Shown here: positions 27,601 to 42,600 of the stretch, in pieces | Numbering within the stretch: position 1 is the first letter of the stretch | Layout of the letters: the number at the start of each line of letters is the position of its first letter | Assembly: GCF_964199755.1 (NCBI RefSeq) | Contig: NC_133897.1 | Location: 16,723,492 to 16,787,491, forward strand | DNA: 64,000 bases | From: Larus michahellis | Lineage: Eukaryota > Chordata > Aves > Charadriiformes > Laridae | Direction of reading: 5' to 3' | The notes under the pieces: generated by a model | The model's database searches: none | What the model was told of the DNA's origin: nothing | Seen by the model: only the letters and a program-made list of their open reading frames with translations | Program-made: the position numbers and the translations under genes

Positions 27601-30600
27601 TAGAGAAAGGAAAGATGTAACAATAAATTTACTGGAGAGAGTTTCTTATCCCAGGCTGTTTTGCACTGTGGTCAGAAGTGGATGTACAGTTTGCTTCTGT
27701 GTTTATACTGGATGTTTGTCGTGGTTTTGTGGTTTATTCCCACCGTTAACTGGGAGCGTGTATGTTAAGCTGCGGTTTAATTTCTCTTCAGGTGGTCATA
27801 GAGCTAAATTCTAGCTAAGAAGTGTACTCTGTGGATTGTTTCAGTACTTTGTTCTTTCACACTTGTTAAATGTGAATTACGCATTCTCATTGCCTGAGAC
27901 TGCTAGACAGTATTTATTGCTGAGGATTTGAAGGAAGTCAGACCACCACTTTAGCAGATGGCACTGTCTGCACAGGTGGAATTGAAATTTGAGGTCCTAA
28001 GCCAGCTTTTGGCAGCAGTATTGTTTCCAGGGATGGAGAGAACATCATTTTACTTAGACTTACAGTTACTGAACTAATTCTACTTGGTCAAGTCTTTGTC
28101 ATAATACTGAGTAGATGGAGGAAGTAGGAATACATTGTCTTGTGGATAGCTAGAAGTGCTTCATAGGGTAGTTCCCTTTAACTTAGCAACTGGGAAAGGA
28201 ATATAACCTAATGAAGGAAAAAGTCGTACAATACCATGTGTTTGAGAACTTCAAGTAGTTAGTTGCCAGAAGCGTGCTGTCAGAAATAACCAAAGATGCA
28301 AAAGAAAAAAAGTTGGAAAACCTTTTAGGTGTCTTCGAGCTATTATTATAAAAAGCTCTGAAGTATTAGTCTTGAAGACTTTTCTTTCCAGTTTCAGTGA
28401 TGTGTTGATAAACCTAAGGGAAACTGTCCCCACAACATTGGGGCTTAAGTGTCATCCTAAGTACCATAGAGACCTCTTTGTGATAGCAAACTGTGGCGAG
28501 TACTTTGTCATCTCCGTTAGAATTTCTTGTTAACAATGCATTTTATGTTTATGCCTAGTTTTTCTCACTTTGCATTATAGCGTTGATTTTGCTTTCTATT
28601 GATCAGTGCTTTTTATCAATCATTTACTATTTGGTCCTTTGTTTTCAGCAAGGTGGAAAAAATGCAGGAGTCGTATAGAATGATGAGACCATTTAATGTG
28701 ATAAGCCATATGAAACTGAGGCTGTATTTGGTAATTTAAAAGCATACCATGTTAGGCGCTCTGAATTTTGTTCTCTAAGAGTGTATGCAGTGTCAAGTTG
28801 ATGTTTTTCAAGATAGGATGTGCTAAATAATTTTTTTATAATACACTCATTAACAGCAATATAGCTAAAATAGTCCTTACACAGAAGGGACATGATGAAG
28901 TCATGCAAAGTACAAAATCTCACTTGCAACCTCTGGTAGTTTACATGGCACTAGGTGGTGAGAGGGAGGGGTAGGATGGCTACTGTAATGGGATATTTTC
29001 TGAAGTCCTGTAAATGGGTTTCTCTGCTGCTATGTGGGCTATGTTCTTGGACTCAGCGTTTGAGAAGGGCACAAAGCACTCTCTAAAATGTCTATTATGC
29101 TTCAGAATATTAATTTATATATTATATAGGGACATTAAATCATGGATATTCATACCACTGAAACTTTATTCTTCTGTAGCCAGGAATTGCCCATTAAGAA
29201 TCAGTAGCAGTCTGCAGCTGCATATGTGGTGGAGAAGCAGGCAGCTCTGTGTTGTGACTCTGTGTTATGATGGAGTTCAACTGTTCTGCCTGTAAGAGGT
29301 GGAGGAAATATGGTGTACTTAATTTGTGTTGTGGGCAGAGGCTTTTTACTAATGCAGTCAATATAAACAGTGAAGACCTAATGAGTGATGGAAAAGATGA
29401 GGGGGTTTTGTGTTGGGGTTGGTTTTTTGGTTTGTTTTGTTTCTATAAATGAAGGTCATAAACGGACTTGAATGCTGTGTAAGTGAAAGGTGTTAAAATG
29501 CCGCTTCAGTGGTGGTGAAACCAAAAAACTTGGCTGGGATAACATTGCCATTGTGACCTGAACTAACTGACTCTGTCTCCTTGTAAATCACTTTCAGTAG
29601 TCCTGTTTTGTCCAGTCAGACACTTACCTCTCACATTGCAATGCATTGACCTTGCGATCATTAAGGAAATGCTTGTCCTTATAGTAAACCTTTCCCATTC
29701 ACCCCTGTTCTTTCTTCTTTCCTCACCTCCTCCATATGGCTTTACTGTGGTTTTTTTACCTTAGTTGTTCACTGTTTATACCAGCCTTAAAAACAGTTTG
29801 ATCATAATGGCACAAATTGCATGAATTTGAAATACTAGTCTGTCTTTTGTTTTTAAAGGCAATCTAAATAAAAGTGAAGATTACAAGACACCAAGAACAG
29901 TTGACCTATAAAGAATAGTGATTTAGTGCCTGACTCATAGTGCATGTAGCACTTTGTCATTCAAAACATTTTTACTGATCAGGAAACTTAAGTTGGCATT
30001 TAGTCTGAGCCTTTCAGCCTGACACGGATCTCCGCTCTAGGTAGCGTCTTTGTCCGTTCAAATGTAGCAGTGTTCATTTTAAGCCAAGAAAAGTGGCTAA
30101 ATCTGTAGATTTGCAAACTGAAGACTGATACCTGCAGCAGGAAACACATAAATAAATTTATCACAGTGGCGTGTAGTCTTTGGAAGATCTATTTTAAGTT
30201 CTTCAGTATTGCACCTGTCACTGTCACTACTGAAGAAGCACTTTTCCATCTTTGTGGCATCAGATCTGAAATTCTGATGATCTGTTGTGTGTTGTGAATA
30301 CAGAAGCTAGAGCAGTTTAGTTGAAAGGTATTGGTAGGATTTACTTGAGTTTTCGTTAACATGTTTTGATAAAACTTAGTTCTATACTAATTGCTGGGTA
30401 GATTTCTTTACTAGATGCCTTAAGCAGTATAACTCTTGAATATGTCTCTTCTAGCATTTGTACTTTTAGGGGGGGTTCTTTAGTTTTCTCAAAAGTCTTA
30501 GCAGCTCTCTTGATACTTTGCCGTCTTTGTACATGAAAAAGCCTCTTCTTAAGAGTTAGAAACTGCAATGTGTGGGTTGATTTCTTTTTCTTTCTTGTAA

Positions 30601-33600
30601 CAAAAGTTGTGATTGGGCAGAATATGAAATGGGAACTTTGATACCATTGACAATGTGACAGTTATCAAGGGCAAGGTTAGGTACACTCTTGCCAGCCTGT
30701 GCATATTTACGCAGCTCACGTTTCTACTCATCCCTATGTGACAGTTTATTTCATTCTGTGTTATACAAAAGAATAAAGTACTTAAAATGCAGGTATCGTG
30801 GAGTCTACAAAAGTGTGCATGTTTAACAGACTAGCTTTTAGTCATTACTATGATTCACCATGTGCCTTTTCTACAGACTTTATTTCTTCCCTGTAGCACT
30901 GAAATGGATAGTGCTAAAAGGGTTTTTTGTTTGCTTATTTCTGAAATCAGAAATAAGCTTGATAGTTTAAGGTTATGCTCTGGAAACTTCTTTAGTTTGG
31001 ATTTTTTAACTGGACTGTTGTATATGAGCTTTTTATATGGAACGTGCGTGTGACTTCTTAAAAGGTGCGTAGATTGTTTAAGTTGTTATGGAAACCTTCT
31101 TTTTGGTTGTCTGACATGAGCTGCTGAGCCTTAACTCGTAAATGAATAAATTTAGACAAATGTTGATACTTGGTTTTCATGATAATGGTTTTGATGTTTT
31201 GCTGTCCCCACAGAACTTGAATACTGTAAAATGTTCAGTATATATATCAATCAAGTTCTATTATATTTAAATGTGAATGACTGCTTGAGGTAATGAAACT
31301 GTACTTTACAAAAGAGGTAGTTAAACCTGACAAGAATGTTGTACAAACGAAGCAATCTTACGGAAAGGTAGAGTTGTTGTAGTTTTGTTTGTTACTGTGT
31401 AAGCCCCATGGCTTACTCACTGATTTGTCTTTTTTTTCTTATTTTTTTGTTCATCTGCCTTTTTTCCCCCAACCAGAAATAAAGTTGCATTTGTGTTGGG
31501 TATCTCTCAAGCCTCTTTATTAATATTGACATTAGAGTTGCATAGTGCACACTGGACTAAAAATTTCGTAGAAGAAAAAAATTATCAGAGTACTAAACAC
31601 AAAGACTAAAGTAAATGTGGCTTGTGCTCCCAGCCTCTGATGTCCTGTGGCTCAGGGAAAGAACAGCTGTGGGTGTATGGCTCTGTTTTTTGTGCTGTTC
31701 TTACTGCCCTTGGTAGGGATTCCCATGGGCTCCTTCTTGAGATGGCGTTAGACAAAGTGGCACTCTGATAAAATCCACACTTGTCTTGCAGTTTCAAAAA
31801 TGTTTTTACATTTTTTTAAATTCCTATCATTTAGGTTAGCCTGGTCAACCAGTTTGGACATCAGTTTATTCAAAGTCTTTGGGTAATTGCACAATTTGGT
31901 GTTTGGAGATCTGACTTCCGCGTAATGCAAAGTTTCAAAGTCTTATTGCAAATTCTGAGGGGAGGAAATAGTCGCTCTAGATACTGTTTTCAAAATGTGT
32001 TTTTAATGCTTTTTAGCAGAAGAAACCAAATCCTGTTCTTCATTAGACTTGTTTTTTCTTCAGAATCTTTGAGCATATGTAGATCTGGGAAGCTGTTGAT
32101 CTCCACAGTTTGTGCAGTCTGGCCTGTGGAAGGGAATGTTTTTAAGCCTGTGGTAGGCTAATACTGGGGAGATAGAGGCGCTTCTCAGACCATGTGTTAC
32201 TTCTTTACCTGGTGTTTTTCTCTGCCTTGCCTGTCTTAATTGTGTACTGCTGCGAGTTGATTAATGGATCTAGATTGAGATATGCCTTAACTGCAAAGGG
32301 AAAGAGGTTGATTTAATGAGTATTGTTTAAAACCTGGTCTGAGGAACAACTACTGTGGATGGAGTTGTAGATTTTTTTCCATATTTGACATAGAAAACTT
32401 TAAGAGAAATGTAGTAAACTTCACGCAACTCAGTTGACTTTAAGTCCTGTTATCTATCTAAATATAGATTTATAATTTACCTTTAACTTCATCCAGTGCT
32501 GTGTATGGTATTTTGCTATGATATGTAACTAGAATAGTTGGGGCACCCTGTCTGTGTTGGAACACACAACCCTATGTGCATCTCCATATTGGTATCCTTC
32601 AGAAGAGTAGTGAAACAGAACAGAAACTTGCTTGCTGCAAAGTTGGGCTACCATGTTACTCATTATTTAGATGACATTGCTTTTTTTTTTTTTTTTTTAA
32701 ATCAGTGCTCAGTACTGTTAACAGTAGTATCAAGTCCCTGTAACTAGTAAAAATGCTGGAATCCAAGTGTACAGCTTTTGCCATCCAAAATTATTTGAGT
32801 TGTTATGCAGTATTGCAGATGCACAGTAATGTTTAAGCAAGCGGCAAGATACTGCTGCATTTATCTTTTTACTTGGGAACTGGATACAATTTTATTATGA
32901 GTCAACTGCGGCATGAGATGGGCTGAGCTGGTTTAACTGTGGTGGTACTAAAAAGAGGTGATTCCACTGTTTTCCTAGAGCTTGCTGTGGTCTTTACATT
33001 ACCTGTCTGTGAACTGATTTAGCTCACAGCAGAAGACTCATCTAAGAATAACTCCCTTCCTCTTCCTGGGTTACAGGGCTGCATAGGCTGAAGAGTTTCA
33101 TGAGAGTCAAAGTGGTTACAGAGGAAAAGATGGGGAATATTTATTGCTGTTAACAATGCTGAGGAAGATGGGACAGATCCTCCTGCTGGTATTGAGCTAG
33201 TAGCAATTTCTAAACAAAATATTTCAAACTGATACTGAGTCTGCTGAGTCCTGTGGTTCTGAATGCATGTAGTGCAGTGGCAATTTGGCAAGCAGATGAG
33301 TCACTTCAGTCTTTTTAGGTAGTCTGCACAGGACCTGTGGCTGGGAAGACTGAGGTGTTAAATTCCACTTGTGAACTATAGTATTACTGCATAATTAATG
33401 TACGTGTTAAATACTAGAGTTTTCCTGATTCCCAGAGTTCCTAGGTTGTGTACGTTACCCTCTCTAGCCTGTCTCGAGCCAGTCTCATTCGTTTCTTGAT
33501 CTCTGCCTATCTGTTTCCACAGTAATTTAAAATATGAAACTAATTTCTTTTCAGTCGTCTGGTAACAGTACAGTAAATCACTCTCCACTTCTTCTAACGT

Positions 33601-36600
33601 TGTTGTGATCTCTAGTACTAATGTTGTTAGACTTCTGGGTCCAATGCCCTGTGTGTCGTCCACCTCCCTACCACTGTGCACTGAACAAGCATAGCAGGTG
33701 AAAACTTCCTGGAAGTTGTAAGTAATTTGCTGCTGGAAGTCCATGAATACGGAAGCAAGATTTTTCCAAGAAAAGGGCCGATTCCTTGCGTACTCTTAGA
33801 AGCGTCTGATTTGAACATGGGGAAAGCAGTCGACTACAGTGCTCAAGACTGTGTGGCTAGCCTCATTTCTAACCAGTGTTCCAGATAAAAAGACTAATAA
33901 TTAGCAAGGTTTCTTGATAGTCTCTTAATTACAAAAACACATATTTTAAAAAGTAAATTAGATCACGTTTTCACTGAGCAATTGCTGTTTAATCCTGTGC
34001 AGCTATTTTAAGTTGGCATTTGTAGCAGAGATCTAATTATTGTAGTAATTACAGTGGAATCCTTCTTAATTGCCTACTCATGAGACTGACATCAGTTGAT
34101 TAACAGAAGCGATCTCCATAGTTTTTCTCCATGTTTGGCATATGAAGGGACAGTTTTAGGCTCTGCTATAATAACAAGAAAACAATTTTCTCTACTGCAT
34201 AGAGTCATTCAGGGCATTGGGAGATCTTGGCAGCCTCAGAAGGGAAGATCTATAGCCATGTGGTTTGGGTGAATCGTCAGGCAGCTTAAATGGGTGTGAG
34301 AAGGTGTTTATCCTGTGTCCGTGTATGTTAGTCTTAATAGAAAGATGGCTTTCAATTGCTTGTGGGCCAGACTGGGAGGTGGGGGGGGAGAAGTGATCTA
34401 CTGTCTTCCTCAGGACCCATCATAGGGGGAGAGCAAGGAACGACATAAGGCTCTGCTTTATTGGCCCACCACTTCTATCCTGTTTTGTGTGCTTGTTGTG
34501 ACCAAATTTAAACTATTAATAACATATTATATGATATTCATGTACTTGAGGTCAAGAGGGTAGAAGCTGCATGTATGCTTAGGGTTGTCTTGCCATTATC
34601 AAAGGTCAGATCTATAAGCTGGTATGCAGGAGTTGGGCTTTGCTGTCTCAAAGTCAAGGATGGGTGTAATTCAGGGACTGATCTTGTGCCAGAATACCTG
34701 TTGAAGGCTTCTGTGATCTGCAAGGCAGGATCAGATTGCCCTCATCAGTATGACTTCAGTCAGGTTTGGAGCTCTTCACCAGCAGTTGTTTGGAAACAGA
34801 TGCTGTAACAAACTTGCCAGAATGTCTTCACTGTTTTGCATGTAGTAACGGGTGACTGAGTATGCATGTGAGGTAGTGAAAGGAAAAGTGTGTGGTATGT
34901 TTCTGTAATAAGTGCTTAAGTAATAACCTGTGATTCCTGTTGTTCAGGAAGAACTGGGTGTTTTTGCTTTCAGTCATACTAGAAGCTGCTAGAGCTACTT
35001 GCTGCCCTAAAGATAAGAAAAAATGCAATGAAAATCTGGGGTATTGCTGAACAGTTTACACTGATCTAGGATGGCTACTGTGTGCTGGCTGTGTGTTCTG
35101 TACCTTTGCTTACAGCATCACTGGTGCTTGCCTGTCCCTGGGTAAGCCCTTTCTATTGCAGTGGCAGATAACTACGCACACACGCAAACTCCCTCAGAAA
35201 CATACATCTGATGTGTGAACTGGCTCTAGGGAGGGGGAAGGAATAATGTGAGTGGGGGATGGCATAAAAAAAAAAATCTTTTTTTTTTTGCATGTAATTT
35301 TCTGAAATTGCTGTTTGTGATCCTTCTAATCTTGGATATAAGTTGTGTCTAGTTAGTAATTGCAGGACAACTAAGATCTGGTAACAGGAGGAGAAGGTGA
35401 AGAGAATAAGCCAGTTTAGTTGTTTTATTCCTTTCTGTCTCCTTTGTGCACAGATTTATTGGATTGCATCTATGGACACATTTCCTTTAGAGTAGATTGA
35501 CCATTGCTCTTCTGAAAGAGGCCACTATCCCTGATCATGCAGGTTACGGAGATCCTCAAGTGGCTGAGAGACAGGATGTGTGTCCCATAGCTCACTGAGT
35601 CAAGGAAAGGGGGGAGGCTGGGGAATCATTTGCATGCAGAAGGTCGTAGAAGTGCTTCAGTAGTCCCTACCGTATGTTGTGGGATGAGTTAGTCTGAGTG
35701 GTCTTGGTGTGCAGCTGGGTCTCCTGGCAACTTTGCTGTGTTGTCCTCCACTAGTAAACATTGCTGATGTGAGATAACCAAGGTGTAGGAACAATATTGT
35801 CCCTGTGAATTTAGCAGCCAAAATCTTTACCTTTATAGCCTGGAATCAGGTTGCTCTTGCACCAGTTCACTTCTGGATGACATAATTAACAACTTCATGT
35901 ATATTTTTTTTTCCCCACTTCCTAATGTTTTCTTATTTCATCTTAATTATAGACTAATGTGTTTGTGTTTAAGGTGAGCTGCAATTTTGTTGGACTCCTT
36001 TTGTGTGTTTGGGTTTTTTCTATAAGAGTTTTGGATCACAAGCTGCTAGAAGGTAAAATGTGTATTAAAAAGACAGGTCCATGAGTTTGTATACTTGTGT
36101 GCCCTTGATTCTGTCTCAGCTGCTTTCTGTTTTAGTGTAGCTGTTGTGAGCCTGATGCTTCTTGACCTGTTGAAACTGGTATTCTTTATAGTTCTCGTAC
36201 TTCAAATGTTATAGTGTGAGCTGTGAGATGGTGACTTTGGAAAGCACTTCTGTCAGACAAGGAGTGGATGTGAGAGGATTCTCCCCAGTAACACTGGTGT
36301 AAGTCAGCAGGTCTGTGGAGACCAGTAGATGGGCAGTGGTTTGATGTGGTTCCCAGTAATGACAGAATCAATTGTAGTGTCCTTTTGTGTAATTTTTGTA
36401 TTTTAGAGGCAAAAATGTCATTATAATGTGCATAGACTTGAGCTCACTCCGGTGTCCTTTTTATAAGTACCAATATGTTTTAAAAACCTTTCCACTTGCT
36501 ATGTGGGGCTTCCTCCACCACCTAATCTTTTGCTTCTGCTGACAAAGACAGTGCTCCCTTTCTTAGGGTAGGCTTTGAGAATTTGGAGATTTTCTGCTTC

Positions 36601-39600
36601 TGTTCTATGCACTGGACTTCAGAGTTGGCTGCTTTGGTCATTTCCATAAGCACATGTGCCTTAAATGATTATTTCTTTTAAGAGCTCTGGAATAATTTGG
36701 AGAAATTATTTGAAGAAACACGCAGTCAAGTTACAAAAGAGTGGATTGTTTGTTTCATTTTTAAGAAGATGTACTCATTGCTACTGCAGTAATGTTTGTT
36801 TTGTTTTTTTTTTCAATTGACTTTCTAAAACCGTAATGTGCATTCTGTCCCTTTGATTTGTTAATGACAGGGTTATTTCACTTAGTCTCTTAATGCTTTG
36901 TGTTGTGGTTATCTTACTTTGAATACCGTCTCTCAGGTGTGCTGCAGAGTAAATACTTCGTCAAAGACATCTTTGTGCTCCGTCAGTGCCAGTTTTCTTT
37001 GAGAAATTGTAACTAACTTGGAATTCAGTAGTCATGTTGCCAAAAGCTTACCAAGTATTACCAAAATGTGTAAAAAGGCAAATAACTGCTTGCTTTCAGT
37101 TGCTACACTTCTGCTTGCAGGCAAGAATGCTGCTTGTAATCAGGTTAAATTGCAATTACGGTATCCTTTCTCTTTTGTGTTCTAATTATTGTAATGCAGC
37201 TTTTTTTTTAATGTAGTGTGGTAGAAATGCAACAAGTATGCAAGTACTAAAATTATTTTGAAGAATTACACCAATGTCTCCTTGCATTATGATTTGAGAG
37301 AGGTCCTGTTACCCCCCAAGGCGTAACTGAACTAAAGTTCCAATTCCCTCAGGCTGCCGTGAGAGCTGTTCTGCTGTATTCCTGCTTTCCCTAGTGCCTT
37401 TGCTGCTGCCAACTTGCTTTAGATTGTTTTTTCACTCTTTGATGTTTTGAAACATGCATGGCAGTACTGATACAGTAAGAGTGGATACGAAGGACAAACT
37501 TGGTATCTTAATAGAAAGGAAGACCACAGAATAAAGAATGGTTTCAAGATATAATTTTGCTTGGGAAGTTTCTTAAACGCATCATGCCTTCTGTGTAGTT
37601 CGAAGAAGGGTTGCTGTTTTGGTGGGCTTTTCCTGTCTGATTAGAGGAAACTTTTTAAAGGAGCAAAGTGTTTGTCGAGCTTTTGTTTGTTTAAACAACT
37701 AGCAGGGTAATCTGGTAAGTGTTGTAACTTTAACCATCCAAATACTTTTCTGTACGGGAGTATAGTGGGATGAGTGAGGTACAGTTTCATGTTACTGGCT
37801 AGGTGTTGCAAAGCACAGTGAAGCTGCTTTTCTCCTCAGACACCCTCTGTTTCTGGGCTGAGTGCTCCTACTGCATCCCTTTGACTCTGGGATGGTCTGA
37901 CCATATGATGAGCCAACGTAGGAAGGCTAACCTGATGGAAAATGAACTTGGCAGGGGGAAGAGCAGGCAGATTTTTTGGGGTTTGGATGAACTCTGAATA
38001 ACTTTAAATGCAAATCCAGATGAGCATTTGTACAAGGTAGAGGGAATGAAGTTTGAAGAACAGTACCGTACCATCGTTCTGAAAGTACTTGATCAAATTA
38101 GCATCACAGCACAACCAACTCCCAAAGTTGTATTTCTGATAGCTTTTTATGTCAGGCAGAGAAAGCAACTGGAGAGGGAAGCTTCTCTGGATATAAGCGT
38201 AAACTAATATGTTGAAAATAGTTAAACGTAAGCGGAAGGCAGTTTTGCTGAGAATAAACTACCTTCAGTCAGTACGTGTTGTGAAACAGGGTACGTGTGA
38301 AAGATCCAGGAGAAGCAAGTTGAGAAGGAGGGGCAAGAAACTGGTACGGTTCCTGTGTTCTTCAGTATTTTATACTGACTTTTTGTAAGACAACTGCGGC
38401 TATTCCAATATGCTTTCAATAAGGATACCTTGTAACAGAAATCGGAACGAACTGAAAGTGGAAACTGATTAATAGGAATAAATAATATATGAACAATTAA
38501 TATTTACAGGAAAGGTTTACCTCAAAAGGAAGAACAAGATGAGATCCATCTAGCAATGAATGTGCAGAATAAGAAGAGAATATTCTGTAAATATTTGTAA
38601 TAAGATGAAACCTTCTTGATTGTATGTGATACTGAGATGGCTGAAATGTTTATCTGCCATAGCTTTTCATGAATCTTAATCTTTTTTTTTTTTTTGCCCT
38701 TGGTATTCATTTTAAAAAGACAGTTTTTAGTTTAGTGATACAGCTAAGCCAGTTTAATGGCTAACTGCTACCAAAGGGATTCATTTTTCTCTTTTCCTTT
38801 CCCCACTGCCTCCGCCCTGGCAGTTCAGGGAACTAATTTGTCAGAAGACTAATCGTTTCTAATTGTTTTCAGGGGAAATAACAGGAGAGAGATGGCTTTC
38901 TGTGGATTTGGTTCCCTGAGCTGTCGTCATAGGTTCAGTCTGGTATAAGGCAGTGGTAATATGGAGAATGACAGCAAGGGGCACAAGACTGCATTGCACC
39001 TTGTGATGGTAGCTGTTAGATGAGTTTCCTTCTGACATGACAGATTACAGCCTTTGAGCTTGACTAACTCGCCTAAAGTTCATGCTAGGAGTTTAAAGAA
39101 ACAGGATGAAATTATTTCACAGCTATTTGAGAACTTTAAAGGGGCAGATGATGTTTCAGAGAAGGGGAAAAGGCACTGCAACCATGCTTCTTGAAATAAA
39201 ATCAACATAAAACCCACAAAAAAACTTCAAACAAAAGCCCTCAAACCAAAGTCCCATAACAGCCTGTTGAAAAAGTAGGAGCCTAGAGGGTTCCAAACAA
39301 GCTATCTTAACAGTAGTTCCCGGAGGAATATGGATAATGTAAATTATTTGGCCTCAGTAATCACCTGGAAGATACTAATCTCTTTGTGAACAACTAATAG
39401 GAATTTTTGAAGAACAAACCCCAGTTAATCCAGTATAACTTCTTTCTGTGGCGGGGCAAGGGACCTAGTGGATAGTTGCATCTTGACTTTTAAAAAAGGC
39501 TTTTTTTTGTGCGTGTAAAGGGTAGGTCGCCTTGTCTGTTTATTTTCTTTTATTTAGTGGAGTTTCATAGTGATGAATTGAAACAGATACCAACAGCAGA

Positions 39601-42600
39601 TTAGTTTACCAGTTTCAGTGGAGGAACTTTTATCCAGTTGCTTTAGTAATATGTGGGTCTACTAATACACTCTACTTAAATACTGAGTATTATTGTAATT
39701 GGGATGAAAGTCGGGTGAAACTATGATTTGTGCTTCTGTTTTAAGAACGCTGTTAAATTTTTTTTAACTACTTGTTACTGAAGCCTGTTAAGAAATTTGT
39801 ATAGACTACTGGTACTAACTCAGTGATCGTTTCCATATCAGGGATGGATCAGAGAAATTGAAATCTTAATTTAGTGTCTAACCCCATTTTCTTCCCTGAA
39901 ACAGAGCAATTTTTTGTGTTTAAACACACAAGTTGGGATAAAATGCATCCTGAATCCTTCATATGAAACAGTAAGCCTTTGCTGTTACTCAAAAACCATT
40001 GACTACTACAGTGTATCTGACATAGAATCCTACGGTACTACATGGAAATAAAGCTTAATTCCCTGTTCTGCAACAGTTGTAGCTGTTGGGACAAATTCTG
40101 GAAGAATTATTACTGTTTACACAAATTTGAGGTGTCTAGCAGCAGTGCTTCACTAAAAGGTAGAAAAGAAATTATTTTGTCCCATACCCAAGAAAGAATT
40201 TAGGCTGCCACATCTCCTAGGTGACATACGTGTCTGCACTTAACAAATGCTGGAGGATCAAAATCAGTCTAGTGAGTTTTACTTGCGACTGTATGATAAG
40301 TGTTACTCTTTTTTCGTGAAGAAACTTTTTAACAGGGGACAGATGTGAAAAAAAAAAAAACCACTGCGGCTTGTTTGAAGGTAAAGATAGCCTAAAATCC
40401 TGTGAATCCTTCCAAGAGAATTACATCTTGGAACAGGTTTTAGTTTGAGGCTGCACTAACTGTGCAGTTTACAGTAAAGCCTATTTTTATAATTTTCTTT
40501 TTTTTTTTCTTTTTTTCAAGTTTAGATAGTAGATGTTAATTGCCTTTGTTGTACTGAAGAGGGGGTAAACTGAAGTCAGACAGACAATCATAGAATCATA
40601 GAATTGTTAGGGTTGGAGGGGACCTTAAAGATCATCTAGTTCCAACCCCCCTGCCATGGGCACGGACACCTCCCACTAGATCAGGTTGCTCAAAGCCCCA
40701 TCCAGCCTGGCCTTAAAAACTTCCAGGGATGGGGCTTCCACCACCTCTCTGGGCAGCCTGTTCCAGTGTCTTACCACCATCATGGTGAAGAACTTCTTCC
40801 TAATGTCCAGTCTGAATCGTCCCGTCTCTAATTTTAATCCATTTCCTCTAGTCCTACCATTACCCGACCTCCTAAAAAGTCCCTCACCAGCTTTCTTGTA
40901 GGCCCCCTTAAGATACTGGTAGGCCACTATGAGGTCTCCTTGGAGCCTTCTTTTCTCCAGACTGAACAACACCAACTCTCTCAGTCTGTCCTTATAGGAG
41001 ACGTGCTCCAGCCCTCTGACCATCCTTGTGGCCCTTTTCTGGACACGTTCCAGCACGTCCATATCTTTCTTGTAGTAGGGGCTCCAGGTGGGGTCTCACA
41101 AGAGTGGAGTGGAGAGGGAGAATCACCTCCCTCGACCTGCTGGCCACGCTTGTCCTCCTGATGCAGCCCAGGATATGACTGGCTTTCTGGGCTGCTAGTG
41201 CACACTGACGGCTCATGTTGAGCCTCTTGTCTACCAGCACCCTCAAGTCCGTTTCTTCAGGGCTGCTCTCAAGCCAGTCACTGCCCAGCCTATATCGGTG
41301 CTTGGGATTGCCTCGACCCAGATTGAGGACCTTGCACTTGGTCTTGTTGAACTTCATAAGATTGGCATGGTCCCACCTCTCTAGCCTGTCAAGGTCCCTC
41401 TGGATGGCATCCCTTCCCTCCAGCGTGTCAGCCGCCCCACACAGCTTGGTGTCGTCGGCAAACTTGCTGAGGGTGCACTCTGTGCCACTGTCCATGTCGC
41501 TGACGAAGATGTGAAACAAGACCGGTCCCAGTACTGATCCTTGAGGGGCTCCACTTGTCACTGGCCTCCACTTGGACATGGACCCATTGACAGCCACTCT
41601 TTGGGTGCAGCCATCAAGCCAGTTCTTTATCCACTGAATTGTCGGTCCATCAAACCCATATTTTATCAGCTTGGAGACCAGGATGTCATGTGGGACAGTG
41701 TCATAGGCTTTGCTCAGGTCCAGGTAAATGACGCCAAAGATGTAATAAGATCATACAGATGAACACTGATATGTTTTTATTTCAATATTAAAACCAATTA
41801 TTGCTGCCACCCTTTCGCTGTGGTTCCCATTTTGAGTATTTCAGTAATCTGGTTTACAGCATCTCAGTGATAGCTGTATTGGCACAATTGACGCAATGCT
41901 GGTTTACTGAGCAGCTAAGAAGGAATAGTATAGAAACTTAAGAAACCTGCTTTGGTACTGAGGAAAAAACTACCTGTTACATTGGCGGTAAACCCTTTGT
42001 ATACATGCGCGCATCTTGCTGTGTGGGTTTTTGTTGGTAACTCTGTATGAATTCTGCTGATGGTACTAACTGTCTTGACAGCAGCACAAGAAGAATGGAA
42101 TGCATTTCAATAGTAGCATTACAACATTACTAGAATTGATAATGTTACTAATCTGTTACTTAAGCTCTAGTAGCAAATATAAATAATTTTAAGCTTGAAA
42201 AACAATTGGAGATTTCTAGAAGTTAATTATTCTCACCCTCGTGGTTTATAGATTAATAATAAACTATTTGATGGGTTAGGAGGGGGAAAAGGAGGATAAT
42301 GGAAAGCATTGCAATAAACGAGAATGTCTTCAGGAATCATTCTCTGTCTGGGTAAAAATAGTTGCTTCTCTTCTTAATAGGAGATGATGGCAAGCCTCCT
42401 TTCTGGTTTTCTGACATGACTGGCAATAAATGGCTGTAGCAAATACAGGATAATACCAGAGTGAATATCTGTCTGCAGCTACTTGTAACAATCTGTATGT
42501 CTAATCAATCTTAAGTGTCTCTCCAGAAATATGTAAAGATGGATTTATGTGGTTTGGTGTGCCAAGAACATGCAACTTGACTACTAAGTTTAGTAACTGA

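Noticed and set aside
33376..33818. Overlapping minus-strand frames of 122 and 63 codons in intron 1
   Set aside because: No recognisable domain, and no supporting promoter, poly(A) or splice signals. Length is compatible with chance in about 27 kb of intron.
40686..41762. Plus-strand frames opposite the CR1 copy
   Set aside because: Antisense shadows of the CR1 reverse transcriptase region.
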